A DNA stretch of 64,000 bases, taken from NCBI GenBank assembly GCA_913061235.1, contig CAJXTB010000009.1, positions 62,001 to 126,000 on the forward strand. The letters run 5' to 3'. The position numbers were made by a program, and so were the translations under genes. Of the stretch, positions 1 to 9,170 are shown in pieces. Positions within the stretch are counted from its first letter, which is position 1. Every line of letters starts with the position of its first letter. This DNA is from an uncultured Pseudomonadota bacterium (lineage in GTDB: Bacteria > Myxococcota_A > UBA796 > GCA-2862545). The notes under the pieces were generated by a model. The model was not told where the DNA came from and searched no databases. It worked only from the letters and a program-made list of their open reading frames with translations.

Positions 1-2301
1 ATCGGCGCCAACGTCGTTGTGGCCCGGGGAGCGACCTTCGGCGACTTCACCACGCTCGGAGCAGGAACCGTCATTGGGCCGGGCGTCTCGGCGCTCAACG
101 GCGTGACCATGGGACAAAACAACCGCGTGCGTAAGGACACGACCTTCGGCGAGGATGTCACCGTAGGCAACGGCGTTCGTATCGGTCGCGACAGTGAAAT
201 CCGCCAGGGCGCACAGATCGGGGACAACGCAACGCTGCGTTCAGAGGTCATTGTAGGGACCTTCTACCAAGTGGAAGAAGACGCTTACATTCGCCGCGGC
301 ACCGTGCTCGAAGACCAAGCCGGGGCGTTTGTTGTTGACCAAGACCCCGTCGTGGTCATCACCTCCCCAACAAACGGCGCCAACGGTGATGTCGGCTCGC
401 TGACCCTTACCGGAACTGTTCAGGACGACTTTGGCGTGGTCTCCGTCACCGTCCGCGTGGACGACGGCACCCCAATCAGCATCCCGTTCAGCAACGGCCA
501 GTTCACCTACACCGTCACCGGCATTCCTGACCTCACACAGACCATCCGCGTGACGGCCATCGACGCCAGCGGCAACAAAGGCAGCGACCTGCTGTACGTC
601 TCGGACTGCAACCCAAGCGTCAGCATCAGCCACACGTGGACAGGCTCGGTCAGCTCCGACTGGAACACGGCTGGTAATTGGAGTGCAGGCTCCGTCCCCG
701 GCACAGCAAGCAACGTGTTTGTGTGCGGCGACACCACAACCCAACCACAGCTTGCCGCCAACACTACGCTCGCTCGTCTGTACATGGACTGGGACGCAAA
801 CCTAGCGAGTGACGGCCACACACTGACCATCAACAACATCTACAGCGGCGGTGTGACCAGCGGAACCGGGACGGTGCAAGCCAGCGGCGTGGCGCGGGTC
901 AAAGGAACCGTGCCGAACTTCGTCGTCAACGGAGACATCTACCTGAACGGAGTGACGCTTACGACAGGCAACACGTCCATCAGCTCAGGTACGCGACGCC
1001 TGCGGATTGGTGCCTACGCACTGGACATCCAGGGCAACTTCTCCCAGTACATCAGCGGTAGTGATGGCGGGCTGTACCTGCGCGACAGCACCGGAATCGT
1101 CACGATTGCCGGAAACGCCTCCTTCAGCGGCGTCAACAACATGAACACCAGCGCCGGCTCGTCGCCCATGTACGCGGGAACGGTTCGAATCGGAGGCAAC
1201 CTCTCCCTTCCCTGTTCCACCTCGTACGATTGTCTCGATCCCATCGGCACCCACTTCATCCTGAACGGCACCAGCCCACAGACCCTCAGCATCAGTGGTG
1301 GTGGCACCAGCGGAAGTCAGTTCCACTCCTTAGAAATCCAGAATCAAATGGGTGTCACGGCGTCGGGGACTCTGTACGCCGCGCGCTCGTTCTCCGTCAC
1401 CAATGGCGGACAGTTCACCGCGCCAAATGTCACCACCGGGTCCGCAGCCGGACAAAACGAGTTCAGCGGCGGCGCGGTGGTCAGCATTGCTGCGACCGCA
1501 GACTTCGGTGGCCCAATCGATGTGCAGGACACCTCGTCTCTCACCATCGGGACCCTCCAGGCACGCTCGTTCTTCAACATGTCTCCGTCCTCATCGTACG
1601 ACGGCAGCACGGTCAACCTGTACTCGCAGCTGGTCATCCCGAGCAACGACTACACCCCCACCAACACCGTCATCTACGGCGACCTGACCGTGCCCGGCAC
1701 ATGGAATCACACCATGCCGCTGCTGACCCTCACCGGCTCAGGCAGGCTGCGCGTCAACGCCAATGAGGTGACCCTGAACGGCAACTTCACCCAGTACATC
1801 ACCGGAACCGACTCCGGGCTGTACCTGCGCGACAGTGCCGGAAGCGTGAACATCACCGGAAACGCGACCTTCAGCGGTGTCAACAACATGAACACCAGCG
1901 CCGGCTCCTCGCCAATGTACGCCGGGACCATTCGCGTCGCGGGCAACCTCTCCCTGCCCTGTTCCACGTCGTACGACTGCCTCGACCCCATCGGCACCCA
2001 CTTCATCCTGAACGGCACCAGCCCACAGACCCTCGGCATCAGTGGTGGTGGCACCAGCGGAAGCCAGTTCCACTCCCTCGAGTTCGCCAACGCCGCGGGC
2101 ACCACAATCTCCGGAACGCTGTACGCAGCCTCGGACATCGACATCACCGGGACCGTGACGAACAACGGGTCGTCAACGACCAACACCAACCTGACCATCG
2201 ATGGTGGCGTGCTCAACAACAACAGTAGCTTCCGCTACAACAACGCCTTCAGCACCCCGAACGGCGGTGTCGTCAACGGCAACACCCCCATCAACTTCTA
2301 G
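1..2301 (+). CDS. Secreted hexapeptide/beta-helix surface protein, 3' part (5' end outside window)
   Basis: The frame is open from base 1, so the gene begins upstream of the window; the GTG at 19 is only the first possible internal start. The first ~95 residues are hexapeptide repeats (V/I-G-x-x-x/A-x) that fold as a left-handed parallel beta helix. An Ig-like segment follows (about residues 105-195, starting PVVVITSPTNGA), then a long Ser/Thr/Asn/Gly-rich beta-helix region opening with a WTG...DWNTAGNWS motif like that of adhesin and autotransporter passengers. Two ~130-residue units in the second half are nearly identical (DNA about 1000-1390 and 1747-2137). No catalytic motif is visible. 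The protein at 15934-17391 shares the hexapeptide architecture and carries a signal peptide, so this one is probably exported too. It converges on the methyltransferase gene with a 16-bp gap. Surface or adhesin role is inference. Confidence 0.8.
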   Translation: MGANVVVARGATFGDFTTLGAGTVIGPGVSALNGVTMGQNNRVRKDTTFGEDVTVGNGVRIGRDSEIRQGAQIGDNATLRSEVIVGTFYQVEEDAYIRRGTVLEDQAGAFVVDQDPVVVITSPTNGANGDVGSLTLTGTVQDDFGVVSVTVRVDDGTPISIPFSNGQFTYTVTGIPDLTQTIRVTAIDASGNKGSDLLYVSDCNPSVSISHTWTGSVSSDWNTAGNWSAGSVPGTASNVFVCGDTTTQPQLAANTTLARLYMDWDANLASDGHTLTINNIYSGGVTSGTGTVQASGVARVKGTVPNFVVNGDIYLNGVTLTTGNTSISSGTRRLRIGAYALDIQGNFSQYISGSDGGLYLRDSTGIVTIAGNASFSGVNNMNTSAGSSPMYAGTVRIGGNLSLPCSTSYDCLDPIGTHFILNGTSPQTLSISGGGTSGSQFHSLEIQNQMGVTASGTLYAARSFSVTNGGQFTAPNVTTGSAAGQNEFSGGAVVSIAATADFGGPIDVQDTSSLTIGTLQARSFFNMSPSSSYDGSTVNLYSQLVIPSNDYTPTNTVIYGDLTVPGTWNHTMPLLTLTGSGRLRVNANEVTLNGNFTQYITGTDSGLYLRDSAGSVNITGNATFSGVNNMNTSAGSSPMYAGTIRVAGNLSLPCSTSYDCLDPIGTHFILNGTSPQTLGISGGGTSGSQFHSLEFANAAGTTISGTLYAASDIDITGTVTNNGSSTTNTNLTIDGGVLNNNSSFRYNNAFSTPNGGVVNGNTPINF
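1123..1332 (+). repeat. Internal coding repeat, copy 1
   Basis: This 210-bp segment is about 90% identical by eye to 1870-2079, with a stretch of over 40 identical bases around 1241-1288. Similarity extends more weakly to both sides (about 1000-1390). It encodes the unit containing FSGVNNMNTSAGSSPMYAG and SCSTSYDCLDPIGTHF-like residues. Confidence 0.85.
1870..2079 (+). repeat. Internal coding repeat, copy 2
   Basis: Second copy of the 210-bp segment, 747 bp (249 codons) downstream of the first and in the same frame. Most differences are synonymous third-position changes, which points to duplication under selection on the protein or to gene conversion. Confidence 0.85.
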
Positions 2302-2317
2302 CGAGGGCGAGGCCGTA

Positions 2318-3538
2318 TTATTGACGCACGAGGTCCGCGGTGAAGAACCCATCCGTCTCGCCCACATCCCAGCGGCGGACGGACCGCTGGGTGAAGTCGG
2401 GATGGCGCTCAAGGAACGCGGCAACAGCCCCTTCGTTCTCAGCGCGTAGGACAGAGCAGGTCGCGTACACCAGCTGGCCGCCGGGAGCGACCCACTTGGC
2501 GGCGTCGTGCAGCACGCGCTGCTGGGTCTCAACCAAGCCGTCGATACGCTCACCATCTACACCCAGCCGGTACGCAGGATGGCGTCGCCACACGCCCGTT
2601 CCGGTACACGGGGCGTCTACGACCACACTCGAGACGGTCCCCAGCTTGCGTAGAATATTCGGCGCGTCTTGGCCATGAATGCCGCTGCGAATGCTCACCC
2701 CGGCACGTTTGGCACGCTTGCCGAGCTCTTGGAGCGCCTTGCTGCGAACGTCGAAGGCGAACACCGGTCGTTTCGGAAAGCGACTCGCTAGAGCCAGTGA
2801 TTTCCCGCCTGCACCCGCACACCAGTCCACGACCGGTCCGTCGCCAGAGACTAGGTCAACAAGGCACTGACTGGCCTCGTCTTGCACCTCAAACCAGCCG
2901 TCGCGGTACATGCGATGCCCGCGAAGATTGGGGCGCCCCTCGACCACCAGCCCGTCCTTTGCATGGGTGGCCTCGCGGGTGATGATTCCGTCCATCGCCA
3001 GGCGTTTGTGGAGCTGTTCGGCGCTTCCACGCTTGCGATTGACCCGAAGGATGACGTCTGCGCGGCTGTTGCTCTCGCTGATGAAGGCGTCCACGTCGAC
3101 CGACTCCAGCAGTGCTCTGGCCAAGTCCTCGGACACATTGCCGACCAACTGTACGGCTTCATGGGCCGGCAGCGCTGCTGCAGCGGTCTGTAGCCAGGCT
3201 CCAACATCCGCTCCGCCACCTCGCTGGGCCAGCCATTGTTGCCACGCCGCTGGAACGTCACCGGGCTTGCCGACAGAGCCCGAGAGCACTGGCAAATAGC
3301 GAAGCAGGTCATTGATAGCGTCGGCCACGAGACGGCGCTCGCGACTGTGCAGATACCGCGCGTCACGCAGCTCCTGGCGAATCAATCCGTCGGCAGACCC
3401 TGGGGTATCCAGAGCGGCGGTCACCACTCGTTCGACGGTACCCAGCACACGTCCAGGTTGAGCGAACTTGGCACGCAGTACATCATCAAGGGCAGAGACA
3501 TCACCCAAGCGGGCGACCAGGCGGGGAAAAGCTGTCAT
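2318..3538 (-). CDS. RsmB-like RNA cytosine-C5 methyltransferase
   Basis: SAM-dependent m5C methyltransferase of the NOL1/NOP2/Sun (RsmB) family, probably acting on rRNA in the cytoplasm. The C-terminal half has the SAM loop VVDWCAGAGGKSLALASR, motif IV VVVDAPCTGTGVWRRHP and motif VI YATCSVLRAENEGAV; the two family cysteines (PC in motif IV, TCS in motif VI) are both present. The N-terminal ~130 residues are helical and fit a NusB-like RNA-binding part. I chose the ATG at 3538 (MTAFPRLVARLGD), preceded by AGGA five bases away, over the longer frame to 3622 whose first 28 residues look like untranslated sequence. It is divergent from the MFS gene at 3588 with a very short shared promoter region. 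Which base it methylates cannot be read from sequence. Confidence 0.9.
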   Translation of the reverse strand: MTAFPRLVARLGDVSALDDVLRAKFAQPGRVLGTVERVVTAALDTPGSADGLIRQELRDARYLHSRERRLVADAINDLLRYLPVLSGSVGKPGDVPAAWQQWLAQRGGGADVGAWLQTAAAALPAHEAVQLVGNVSEDLARALLESVDVDAFISESNSRADVILRVNRKRGSAEQLHKRLAMDGIITREATHAKDGLVVEGRPNLRGHRMYRDGWFEVQDEASQCLVDLVSGDGPVVDWCAGAGGKSLALASRFPKRPVFAFDVRSKALQELGKRAKRAGVSIRSGIHGQDAPNILRKLGTVSSVVVDAPCTGTGVWRRHPAYRLGVDGERIDGLVETQQRVLHDAAKWVAPGGQLVYATCSVLRAENEGAVAAFLERHPDFTQRSVRRWDVGETDGFFTADLVRQ

Positions 3539-3587
3539 GAACGTCCTACGGGCATGCCCAAACACGCACCTCCGGCTAGAGGCGCGG

Positions 3588-4733
3588 ATGTTCCGTATAG
3601 CCCTCGCTGTGTTCCTGGTCACCGGAGCCGCAAATCTACAGCTCCCACACTATGGCCTGTACGCGGCAGACGCCGGCCTTGGGTCCGGAGCAATGGCACT
3701 TCTACTCCAAGGCTACTCCGCCGCACTCATCGGCTGTCTACTGGCGATTGGCGGCATCTCCGATGCCCTTGGACGTCGACAAGTTCTCACCGCATCCGTG
3801 GTCTGCTGTCTTGTAGCAACCGCCGTTGTGATGCTGGACCCGGGTGCACTCACCCTCGGTATCGCTCGCTGGTTTCAGGGTCTAGGCGTGGGCCTCTGCA
3901 TGGGAAGCAGCGTGGCCTGGCTGTCTGTGTTGGGGGACCCGAAGCGGGCCGCACGCATTGTAGGACTCGCGAGCACCGCGGGATTCGCTGGGGGTCCCTT
4001 GCTGACAGGACTGGTGTTGGCCGTCTCGGAGACGGCTGCGTCCGTGAGCTACGGCATCTGGGCACTCGCACTTGTGCTGTCCGGAGTCAGCCTCTTTTGG
4101 ATTGCTGAGACGGCACAAACGGTCCCACGACCGGCCATCTTTCGGCTACCGACCTTCCCTCAAGGAACCCTTGTAGCGGGTGCTGCGATTGCCCTCGGAT
4201 GGTCGGTCGCGGGGATACTTGTCGCCGTGGTCCCAGGCCTCATGAGCAAGGCTGGAAACGGTGCTTGGGCAGGAACCACGCTGTTCGTGATGTTGGCGGC
4301 CGGCACAATCGCCCAAGCGGACGCACGCCGACGCACCCCACTCGTGGCGCTCAAGATGGGAGCCGTCGTCCTGACGGTCGGGACAGGAGTGCTCGCGACG
4401 GGAATCACCCTGGAGTCCACACCCCTCACCCTGCTCGGTGCAGCCGTCGTCGGCACCGCAACCCACGGGTGGCTGTACGTCGGAGGCTTGGCCCGCGTCG
4501 CTGCATGCTCACCAGGCTCAGCCTCGGCCGTGAGCGGCTTCTTCCTGTTCGCCTACCTGGGATTCGGCGTACCAGCGATTGGCCTGGGCTGGGCCACAGA
4601 TGCCGTGGGCACACCCAAAGCAATGATCGGCCTAGCGGTCTGCATAGCGGTTGGAGCGGTCGTTCTGTTCCGCTCCGTTCGCTACTCCATGAGCTGGTCT
4701 GCGACCGAGGTGAAGGCGTTCAGCAACGCCTGA
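3588..4733 (+). CDS. MFS transporter
   Basis: A 381-residue integral membrane protein with about 12 hydrophobic segments. The loop after TM2 reads GGISDALGRRQVL, matching the G-x-x-x-D-x-x-G-R-R-x motif A of the major facilitator superfamily. The N-terminus MFRIALAVFLVTGAANLQLP starts directly with TM1, as usual for short drug- or metabolite-efflux members. The ATG at 3588 has GAGG just upstream; an ATG at 3537 is in frame but would overlap the divergent methyltransferase start. The 3' end overlaps the end of the convergent helicase gene by 52 bp. Substrate unknown. Confidence 0.85.
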   Translation: MFRIALAVFLVTGAANLQLPHYGLYAADAGLGSGAMALLLQGYSAALIGCLLAIGGISDALGRRQVLTASVVCCLVATAVVMLDPGALTLGIARWFQGLGVGLCMGSSVAWLSVLGDPKRAARIVGLASTAGFAGGPLLTGLVLAVSETAASVSYGIWALALVLSGVSLFWIAETAQTVPRPAIFRLPTFPQGTLVAGAAIALGWSVAGILVAVVPGLMSKAGNGAWAGTTLFVMLAAGTIAQADARRRTPLVALKMGAVVLTVGTGVLATGITLESTPLTLLGAAVVGTATHGWLYVGGLARVAACSPGSASAVSGFFLFAYLGFGVPAIGLGWATDAVGTPKAMIGLAVCIAVGAVVLFRSVRYSMSWSATEVKAFSNA

Positions 4734-7700
4734 CGAGCTGGGTAGTGAGACCCCTCTCGGGACGCACTCGCAATGAGCAGCGTTCGTGCGCGGGTCAGGC
4801 TCACATACAGCGCCTGGGGCTGAGAGTTCCCCTTCGGAGCGAACCGGTCAACGCCAGGAACCAGGACCACCTCGGCGTCGTAGCCCTTGAAGCTGTGTGG
4901 CGTTGTGACCACGACCGCGTCATCCCGTCCCACGAGCCCCTGTCCGGTGACGTGAACGACGGCACACCCAGGGACGGCCTGCGCAATCGCACGAGTCAAC
5001 CACTCACGAAGCTGCTTGGACAGCGTGACCACGCGGATGTCTCCCGGACGCACCCCCTCCTGCTGCACCAAGCTCGCGACTCGGGCCGCAACAAAGGCCA
5101 CTTCGGCCTCGGTATTGGGCGCCAAGTACAGCTCGGGCACTTGACCGTCGTCCGCACAATAGCGAGCGGTCCACCACGGCGACGTACCCAAAGTGCGCTG
5201 TTCCAGTAGCCTCTCGTTCATCAGCTCCCGCATGTCCGCGCTCTCCTTGAGGCCCTGTCCCACGCGGTCCAACAGGTTGAGCGCCGTCTCCACAATGATG
5301 CGGCTACTGCGAAAGCTCTCGCGCATGACGTCCGAGCGACCGCGCATGTCTAGTCCCAGCTCGGCCCACACCGGTGCCTTTCGACCGTACAAGTTCTGCG
5401 CATTGTCGTAGAACACCAGCACCGGCTTGCGACCGTTGTGCGGTGTGACCAGCTGTACGACGAGCCCCAGAACGGCGTGTCCCATGTCCTGTGCTTCATC
5501 AATGAACACCGCGCTGAACCGCTCAGGCAGCGGTCCTAGCTGTGTCAGAGCCTCTGCTTGAGCTTCGTAGTCAAACATGTTGGCGGGTTCCGGTACGCTC
5601 CGCTCCCGTCGCAGGTCGCGCAGCAGGTCCGCCACATGCAGAACATGCACGCGCTCCCACGGGAAGGGCGGCACGTAGGCGTCGTGGGTCTGCTGCCACG
5701 CGTCGTCCAGCATGCGTTCAATGAGACTCTTCAGCGACTTGTTGGCGTACAGCACCACCACGTCGTCAAACCCTTGGCCGCGCAGGGTTCGCACCACCCA
5801 GTGGGCCATCACCAAGGTCTTGCCGGAACCCGCCACACCACGAACCAGTCGTGGTCCCGCATCGGCCAGCTCTCGGTGAACCAACCGGCGCTGCTCCTGG
5901 GACAGAATGGCGCGCTGAGAACGGCGTCGCTCTAGCTGCGCACCGAGCGTTGGCGACGCATCGACCTCGTACACAACGGGCTCCTCCGCAGCAACGGGAG
6001 CCGGCGCGGCGAACAGTCCAGCCTGAGCGCGCTGAGTACCGTCTGGCTGGCTCCACACCCATTTCTCAAGGCGACGTACCAGCACGCGGGGCTCCAACGT
6101 CTGACGCAGAGGTCGCATCCAACCCTGCTCCATCTCCCCACGACTGCACAGCACTACCACCAGCTGTTGTGCACGAGAAACACCGACATTCACGAGCCGG
6201 CACCACTCCGCAGACGGCCAGCCCGTGCTCGATGCATGCACCGTGTCGAAGAGGACGACCTCGGCCTCCGCACCCTGCTGACTGTGAACCGTAGACGCCG
6301 TCCATCCGGTCATGTTCAGCGCCTTCAGCCACGCCGTCGCTGCCGTCGCCTGCGCAACGTAGGGGGTCACGAATAGCCCACGTACGGACTTCAGCGACGG
6401 TTCCGCCTCAACCAGAGCGCGCAGAACCTGCTCGGTTGCTGGGCGAATACGACTGGCATTGTCTGGCCCGCGCGCACTGGATGCCCCATCCACGCCAAGC
6501 CCAGGGTGAGCGTCCACCACGTACCAGAGTGCCCGTGGCAAGCGAGACAGCGGCGAATCCCAGGTACGGGTGACCACGCTGTCATGGCAGCCCAGCTGCC
6601 CGCCGTATTGAAGGGTGCTGACGACTTCGCTGATGGCCGGGTGCATGCGACGCTGCTCATTGAGTCGCTGCACATTGGGCGTCAACGCCTCGGTATCGAG
6701 ATGCTCCAAGCCCGACCGCGCCATCCACCGCATCACGTGTGGCGGCAAACTCCGTGTGGCACGGGAGATAGGCGAGAGCTGCCGCGGGTCGCCTACCAAG
6801 ACCACCCGACGGGACGCCAGCAGCGCCACCGCCGCCGCCTGAGCACGACCGACAAGGCCGGCTTCGTCCAGCACAACTGTAGTGAACGGCGCCCTTCCCG
6901 CATCCAGCTCGGTGAGCACGCTCTCGTCCGCCAGCAATCGGGTACCCAAGTACAGCGTACACACCAACGCTCGGGCCTTCGGGTGCTCCAGCGCCCACGC
7001 CATTGTGGGCATCTGACGTGCCAAGTCCCTGTGCTCACGCCGCGCATGCATTCGAGCCGTCGCGCCGTCCGCGTCTAAGACCAATCGCTCAGCCGTGGCC
7101 AGCGCCTTCACCACATCGGGGTTGGGCAACATGCCGAGTAGCGCGTGCTTCTTGAACGCCGGAAGCGTCACCACACGCCCCACACGCAGGGCCGTAGACA
7201 CCGCTTCGCCTCGGCGTGTGAGCGCACAGCCCAGCTCAACCGCCGCCGCATCCGTCGCACGGTTGGTCGTCGACAACACCAACACACGCTCTGTCGGGTC
7301 GCTGAGTAAGGCCGCGACCTGCTCTCCAAGGGTGTACGTCTTGCCCGTTCCCGGTGGCCCCCACACCAAGGTCCACGACCACGACCACGCAGAGTGGTTG
7401 GCCGGAGCGGGCACAGAGGATGGTTGCGCACGCCCGGCAGAAGCGGCCAGGGTGCGGGAGAATTCGGGGTGTAGACCCGTCCATCGAGGCTCATGGACCA
7501 GCTTGTTGAGGGCAGCGAGAAAGTCGAAGGGCCAGACCTTGGCGAGTCCAACCGTCGGCTGCTCCCCCTCGACCCACACCGTGTTGGTCTGCGGGTAGAC
7601 ATCGAGAATCTTGACCTGCCAAGCGCCATCTCCGCCGTCTGTGGACATCAGGTCGCGCTGGAGAGTGGCGCCTGTCCACTCGCGGGCGTCAGGGAGGGGT

Positions 7701-7882
7701 TCGCCCGCTTCTACAATGAGTTCCCACAGATTTCCGTCGTCGCCATCTACAGGTTCAACGTCTAGAACACGCACATCTGTTGGGCGAATTCCTAGACGGC
7801 GTTCCTTCGCAATCGCTTGGCGTACCTCATCGAGTGACACGTCATCGCCAGTGAGTCCAAGCTGGCGAGGCGCGCTGTTCAT
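4682..7882 (-). CDS. Tandem SF1 helicase (UPF1-like plus UvrD-like modules in one protein)
   Basis: A 1066-residue protein with two complete helicase signatures. Residues 1-165 form a helicase-associated N-terminal part. Module 1 has Walker A GPPGTGKT (about 175-182), Walker B VVLDEAG, motif III VLVGDPRQLSPIS and motifs V/VI TVHSQQGAEAEVV and VNVGVSRAQ, typical of UPF1/DNA2-like SF1B enzymes. After a linker near residue 650, module 2 has Walker A GVAGSGKT, motif II FIDEAQD, motif IV-like FRSSRIIV, motif V TTPHSFKGYDAEVVLVPG and motif VI YVSLTRARTLL, typical of UvrD/Rep SF1A enzymes. Both modules look catalytically intact. It stands alone between a convergent MFS gene and a divergent small gene. 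Nucleic-acid repair, RNA-DNA processing or defence are all possible; no nuclease motif was seen. Confidence 0.85.
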   Translation of the reverse strand: MNSAPRQLGLTGDDVSLDEVRQAIAKERRLGIRPTDVRVLDVEPVDGDDGNLWELIVEAGEPLPDAREWTGATLQRDLMSTDGGDGAWQVKILDVYPQTNTVWVEGEQPTVGLAKVWPFDFLAALNKLVHEPRWTGLHPEFSRTLAASAGRAQPSSVPAPANHSAWSWSWTLVWGPPGTGKTYTLGEQVAALLSDPTERVLVLSTTNRATDAAAVELGCALTRRGEAVSTALRVGRVVTLPAFKKHALLGMLPNPDVVKALATAERLVLDADGATARMHARREHRDLARQMPTMAWALEHPKARALVCTLYLGTRLLADESVLTELDAGRAPFTTVVLDEAGLVGRAQAAAVALLASRRVVLVGDPRQLSPISRATRSLPPHVMRWMARSGLEHLDTEALTPNVQRLNEQRRMHPAISEVVSTLQYGGQLGCHDSVVTRTWDSPLSRLPRALWYVVDAHPGLGVDGASSARGPDNASRIRPATEQVLRALVEAEPSLKSVRGLFVTPYVAQATAATAWLKALNMTGWTASTVHSQQGAEAEVVLFDTVHASSTGWPSAEWCRLVNVGVSRAQQLVVVLCSRGEMEQGWMRPLRQTLEPRVLVRRLEKWVWSQPDGTQRAQAGLFAAPAPVAAEEPVVYEVDASPTLGAQLERRRSQRAILSQEQRRLVHRELADAGPRLVRGVAGSGKTLVMAHWVVRTLRGQGFDDVVVLYANKSLKSLIERMLDDAWQQTHDAYVPPFPWERVHVLHVADLLRDLRRERSVPEPANMFDYEAQAEALTQLGPLPERFSAVFIDEAQDMGHAVLGLVVQLVTPHNGRKPVLVFYDNAQNLYGRKAPVWAELGLDMRGRSDVMRESFRSSRIIVETALNLLDRVGQGLKESADMRELMNERLLEQRTLGTSPWWTARYCADDGQVPELYLAPNTEAEVAFVAARVASLVQQEGVRPGDIRVVTLSKQLREWLTRAIAQAVPGCAVVHVTGQGLVGRDDAVVVTTPHSFKGYDAEVVLVPGVDRFAPKGNSQPQALYVSLTRARTLLIASASREGSHYPARQALLNAFTSVADQLME

Positions 7883-8071
7883 CGGGGTCCTAGGGGTGTC
7901 TTGGTCCTATTCGACGGTCCGTGATTGTGCACCATGGAGCCGCCTGTTCGTCAACCTGGCAGACCTAGCGCCCCACGAGAAGCCGTGCGCGACAGTCTGT
8001 CCAACCCATCGGCCAAAGACAGCGTTCTTCCATTGGCACAGCGTCTGCTGTACCCGATTCGGAGGTACAGC

Positions 8072-8614
8072 ATGTTTCTACTCTTGGCCCACTTGGCCCT
8101 GGCTCAGTCGGCACCCGTTCAGCTCAGCGCACTCGTTGTGGACTACTGCCAAAACAAGACCGTGGACTCGCGCGGTCAGACCCTCGGCCGCATTGCGCGA
8201 CAGGCAAGGCGCGCTGGCTTGGGCACACTTCGAATGGGGACAATCGCCGTCGACACCACCGAGCACCGACGCATGCGCTTCGGCCAGTCTGTCCCCGACG
8301 CTGATGGCAGTATCGGACTGCACCGGGGTATCCACCTGCGCATGGAGCACGACGGCGAGACGCTACAAGCGCACACCCGCGACCCAGACGACGCCATCAT
8401 CGAGCACATCACCGTACCCTTGACCGACGGAACCATTGTTGAGCTGTCGGCGGGTCCAGGTCTCGACCCCAAGTGTGAGGGGCCATCGATTGTGTACGTG
8501 CAGATCGGCGGCCGGCCACTTGGGCATGCGCGCTACATGCGGCGAGGCATGCGCAAGATGCACGGCGCAACAGACCGCCAGCTGGCTCGTCTTAAGATGC
8601 GCGAGGCTCGGTAG
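8072..8614 (+). CDS. Small secreted protein of unknown function
   Basis: The ATG at 8072 follows a good GGAGG (8061-8065) and begins a signal peptide, MFLLLAHLALAQSAPVQL, with a probable cleavage after AQS. The mature ~165 residues contain two cysteines (DYCQNKT, PKCEGPS) and a basic C-terminus (RRGMRKMHGATDRQLARLKM). I do not recognise a family. An in-frame upstream extension to 7925 lacks a ribosome site and was rejected. Confidence 0.65.
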   Translation: MFLLLAHLALAQSAPVQLSALVVDYCQNKTVDSRGQTLGRIARQARRAGLGTLRMGTIAVDTTEHRRMRFGQSVPDADGSIGLHRGIHLRMEHDGETLQAHTRDPDDAIIEHITVPLTDGTIVELSAGPGLDPKCEGPSIVYVQIGGRPLGHARYMRRGMRKMHGATDRQLARLKMREAR

Positions 8615-8633
8615 TCACCAGTGGTGAGGCGTC

Positions 8634-9041
8634 CTACGCGAATAGGCGGACGGCTTCCTTCAGCACATCGGTCACCGAGAGGATGCCGACCAGGTCGCCG
8701 TTGTGCACGACAGGGAGGGCGCCCACACGCATGTCGACGAGTACTTGGGTCGCGGCGGCCAGGTCAGCGTCTGCTTCGACGGTGGCCACGCCCGGTGTCA
8801 TGAACCACTCGACGGAGCCTTCCAGCTGGCGCGGGTCCACAGAGTCCAGATCCATCGAACGCGCGTCAGGCCCAAGGGCCATCTTTAGGTCGCGGTCGGT
8901 CAGGATGCCGGCCAGCACGCCATTGTCAACGACTGGGAGTGCTCGAATCTGGCGCGAGACCATCTTTGTCATTGCGGTCTCCAAGGAGTCCTCGGGCGCA
9001 ACGGTCACGGGGTTTGCAGTCATGAGATCTCGGACATGCAT
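8634..9041 (-). CDS. Two-CBS-domain protein
   Basis: A 135-residue protein made almost only of a tandem CBS (Bateman) pair: MHVRDLMTANPVTVAPEDSL...RALPVVDNGVLAGILTDRDL and WFMTPGVATVEADADLAAA...GALPVVHNGDLVGILSVTDVL. Such pairs bind adenine nucleotides (AMP, ATP, SAM) and act as sensor modules; free-standing versions like this usually regulate partner proteins by binding. The ATG at 9041 has a strong AGGAGG six bases upstream, so the longer frame to 9146 was discarded. No neighbour is an obvious partner. Confidence 0.9.
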   Translation of the reverse strand: MHVRDLMTANPVTVAPEDSLETAMTKMVSRQIRALPVVDNGVLAGILTDRDLKMALGPDARSMDLDSVDPRQLEGSVEWFMTPGVATVEADADLAAATQVLVDMRVGALPVVHNGDLVGILSVTDVLKEAVRLFA

Positions 9042-9170
9042 AGCGGCCTCCTGTTGAGACCTCTTTATCAGCCTACACCCACCATATCGATGCGTGATTG
9101 GGTACGGGCATCCATTTGCGGCGGTGGCGAATCGGACGACGTGCACGCCAATCGCTGCCCGTAGACGACG

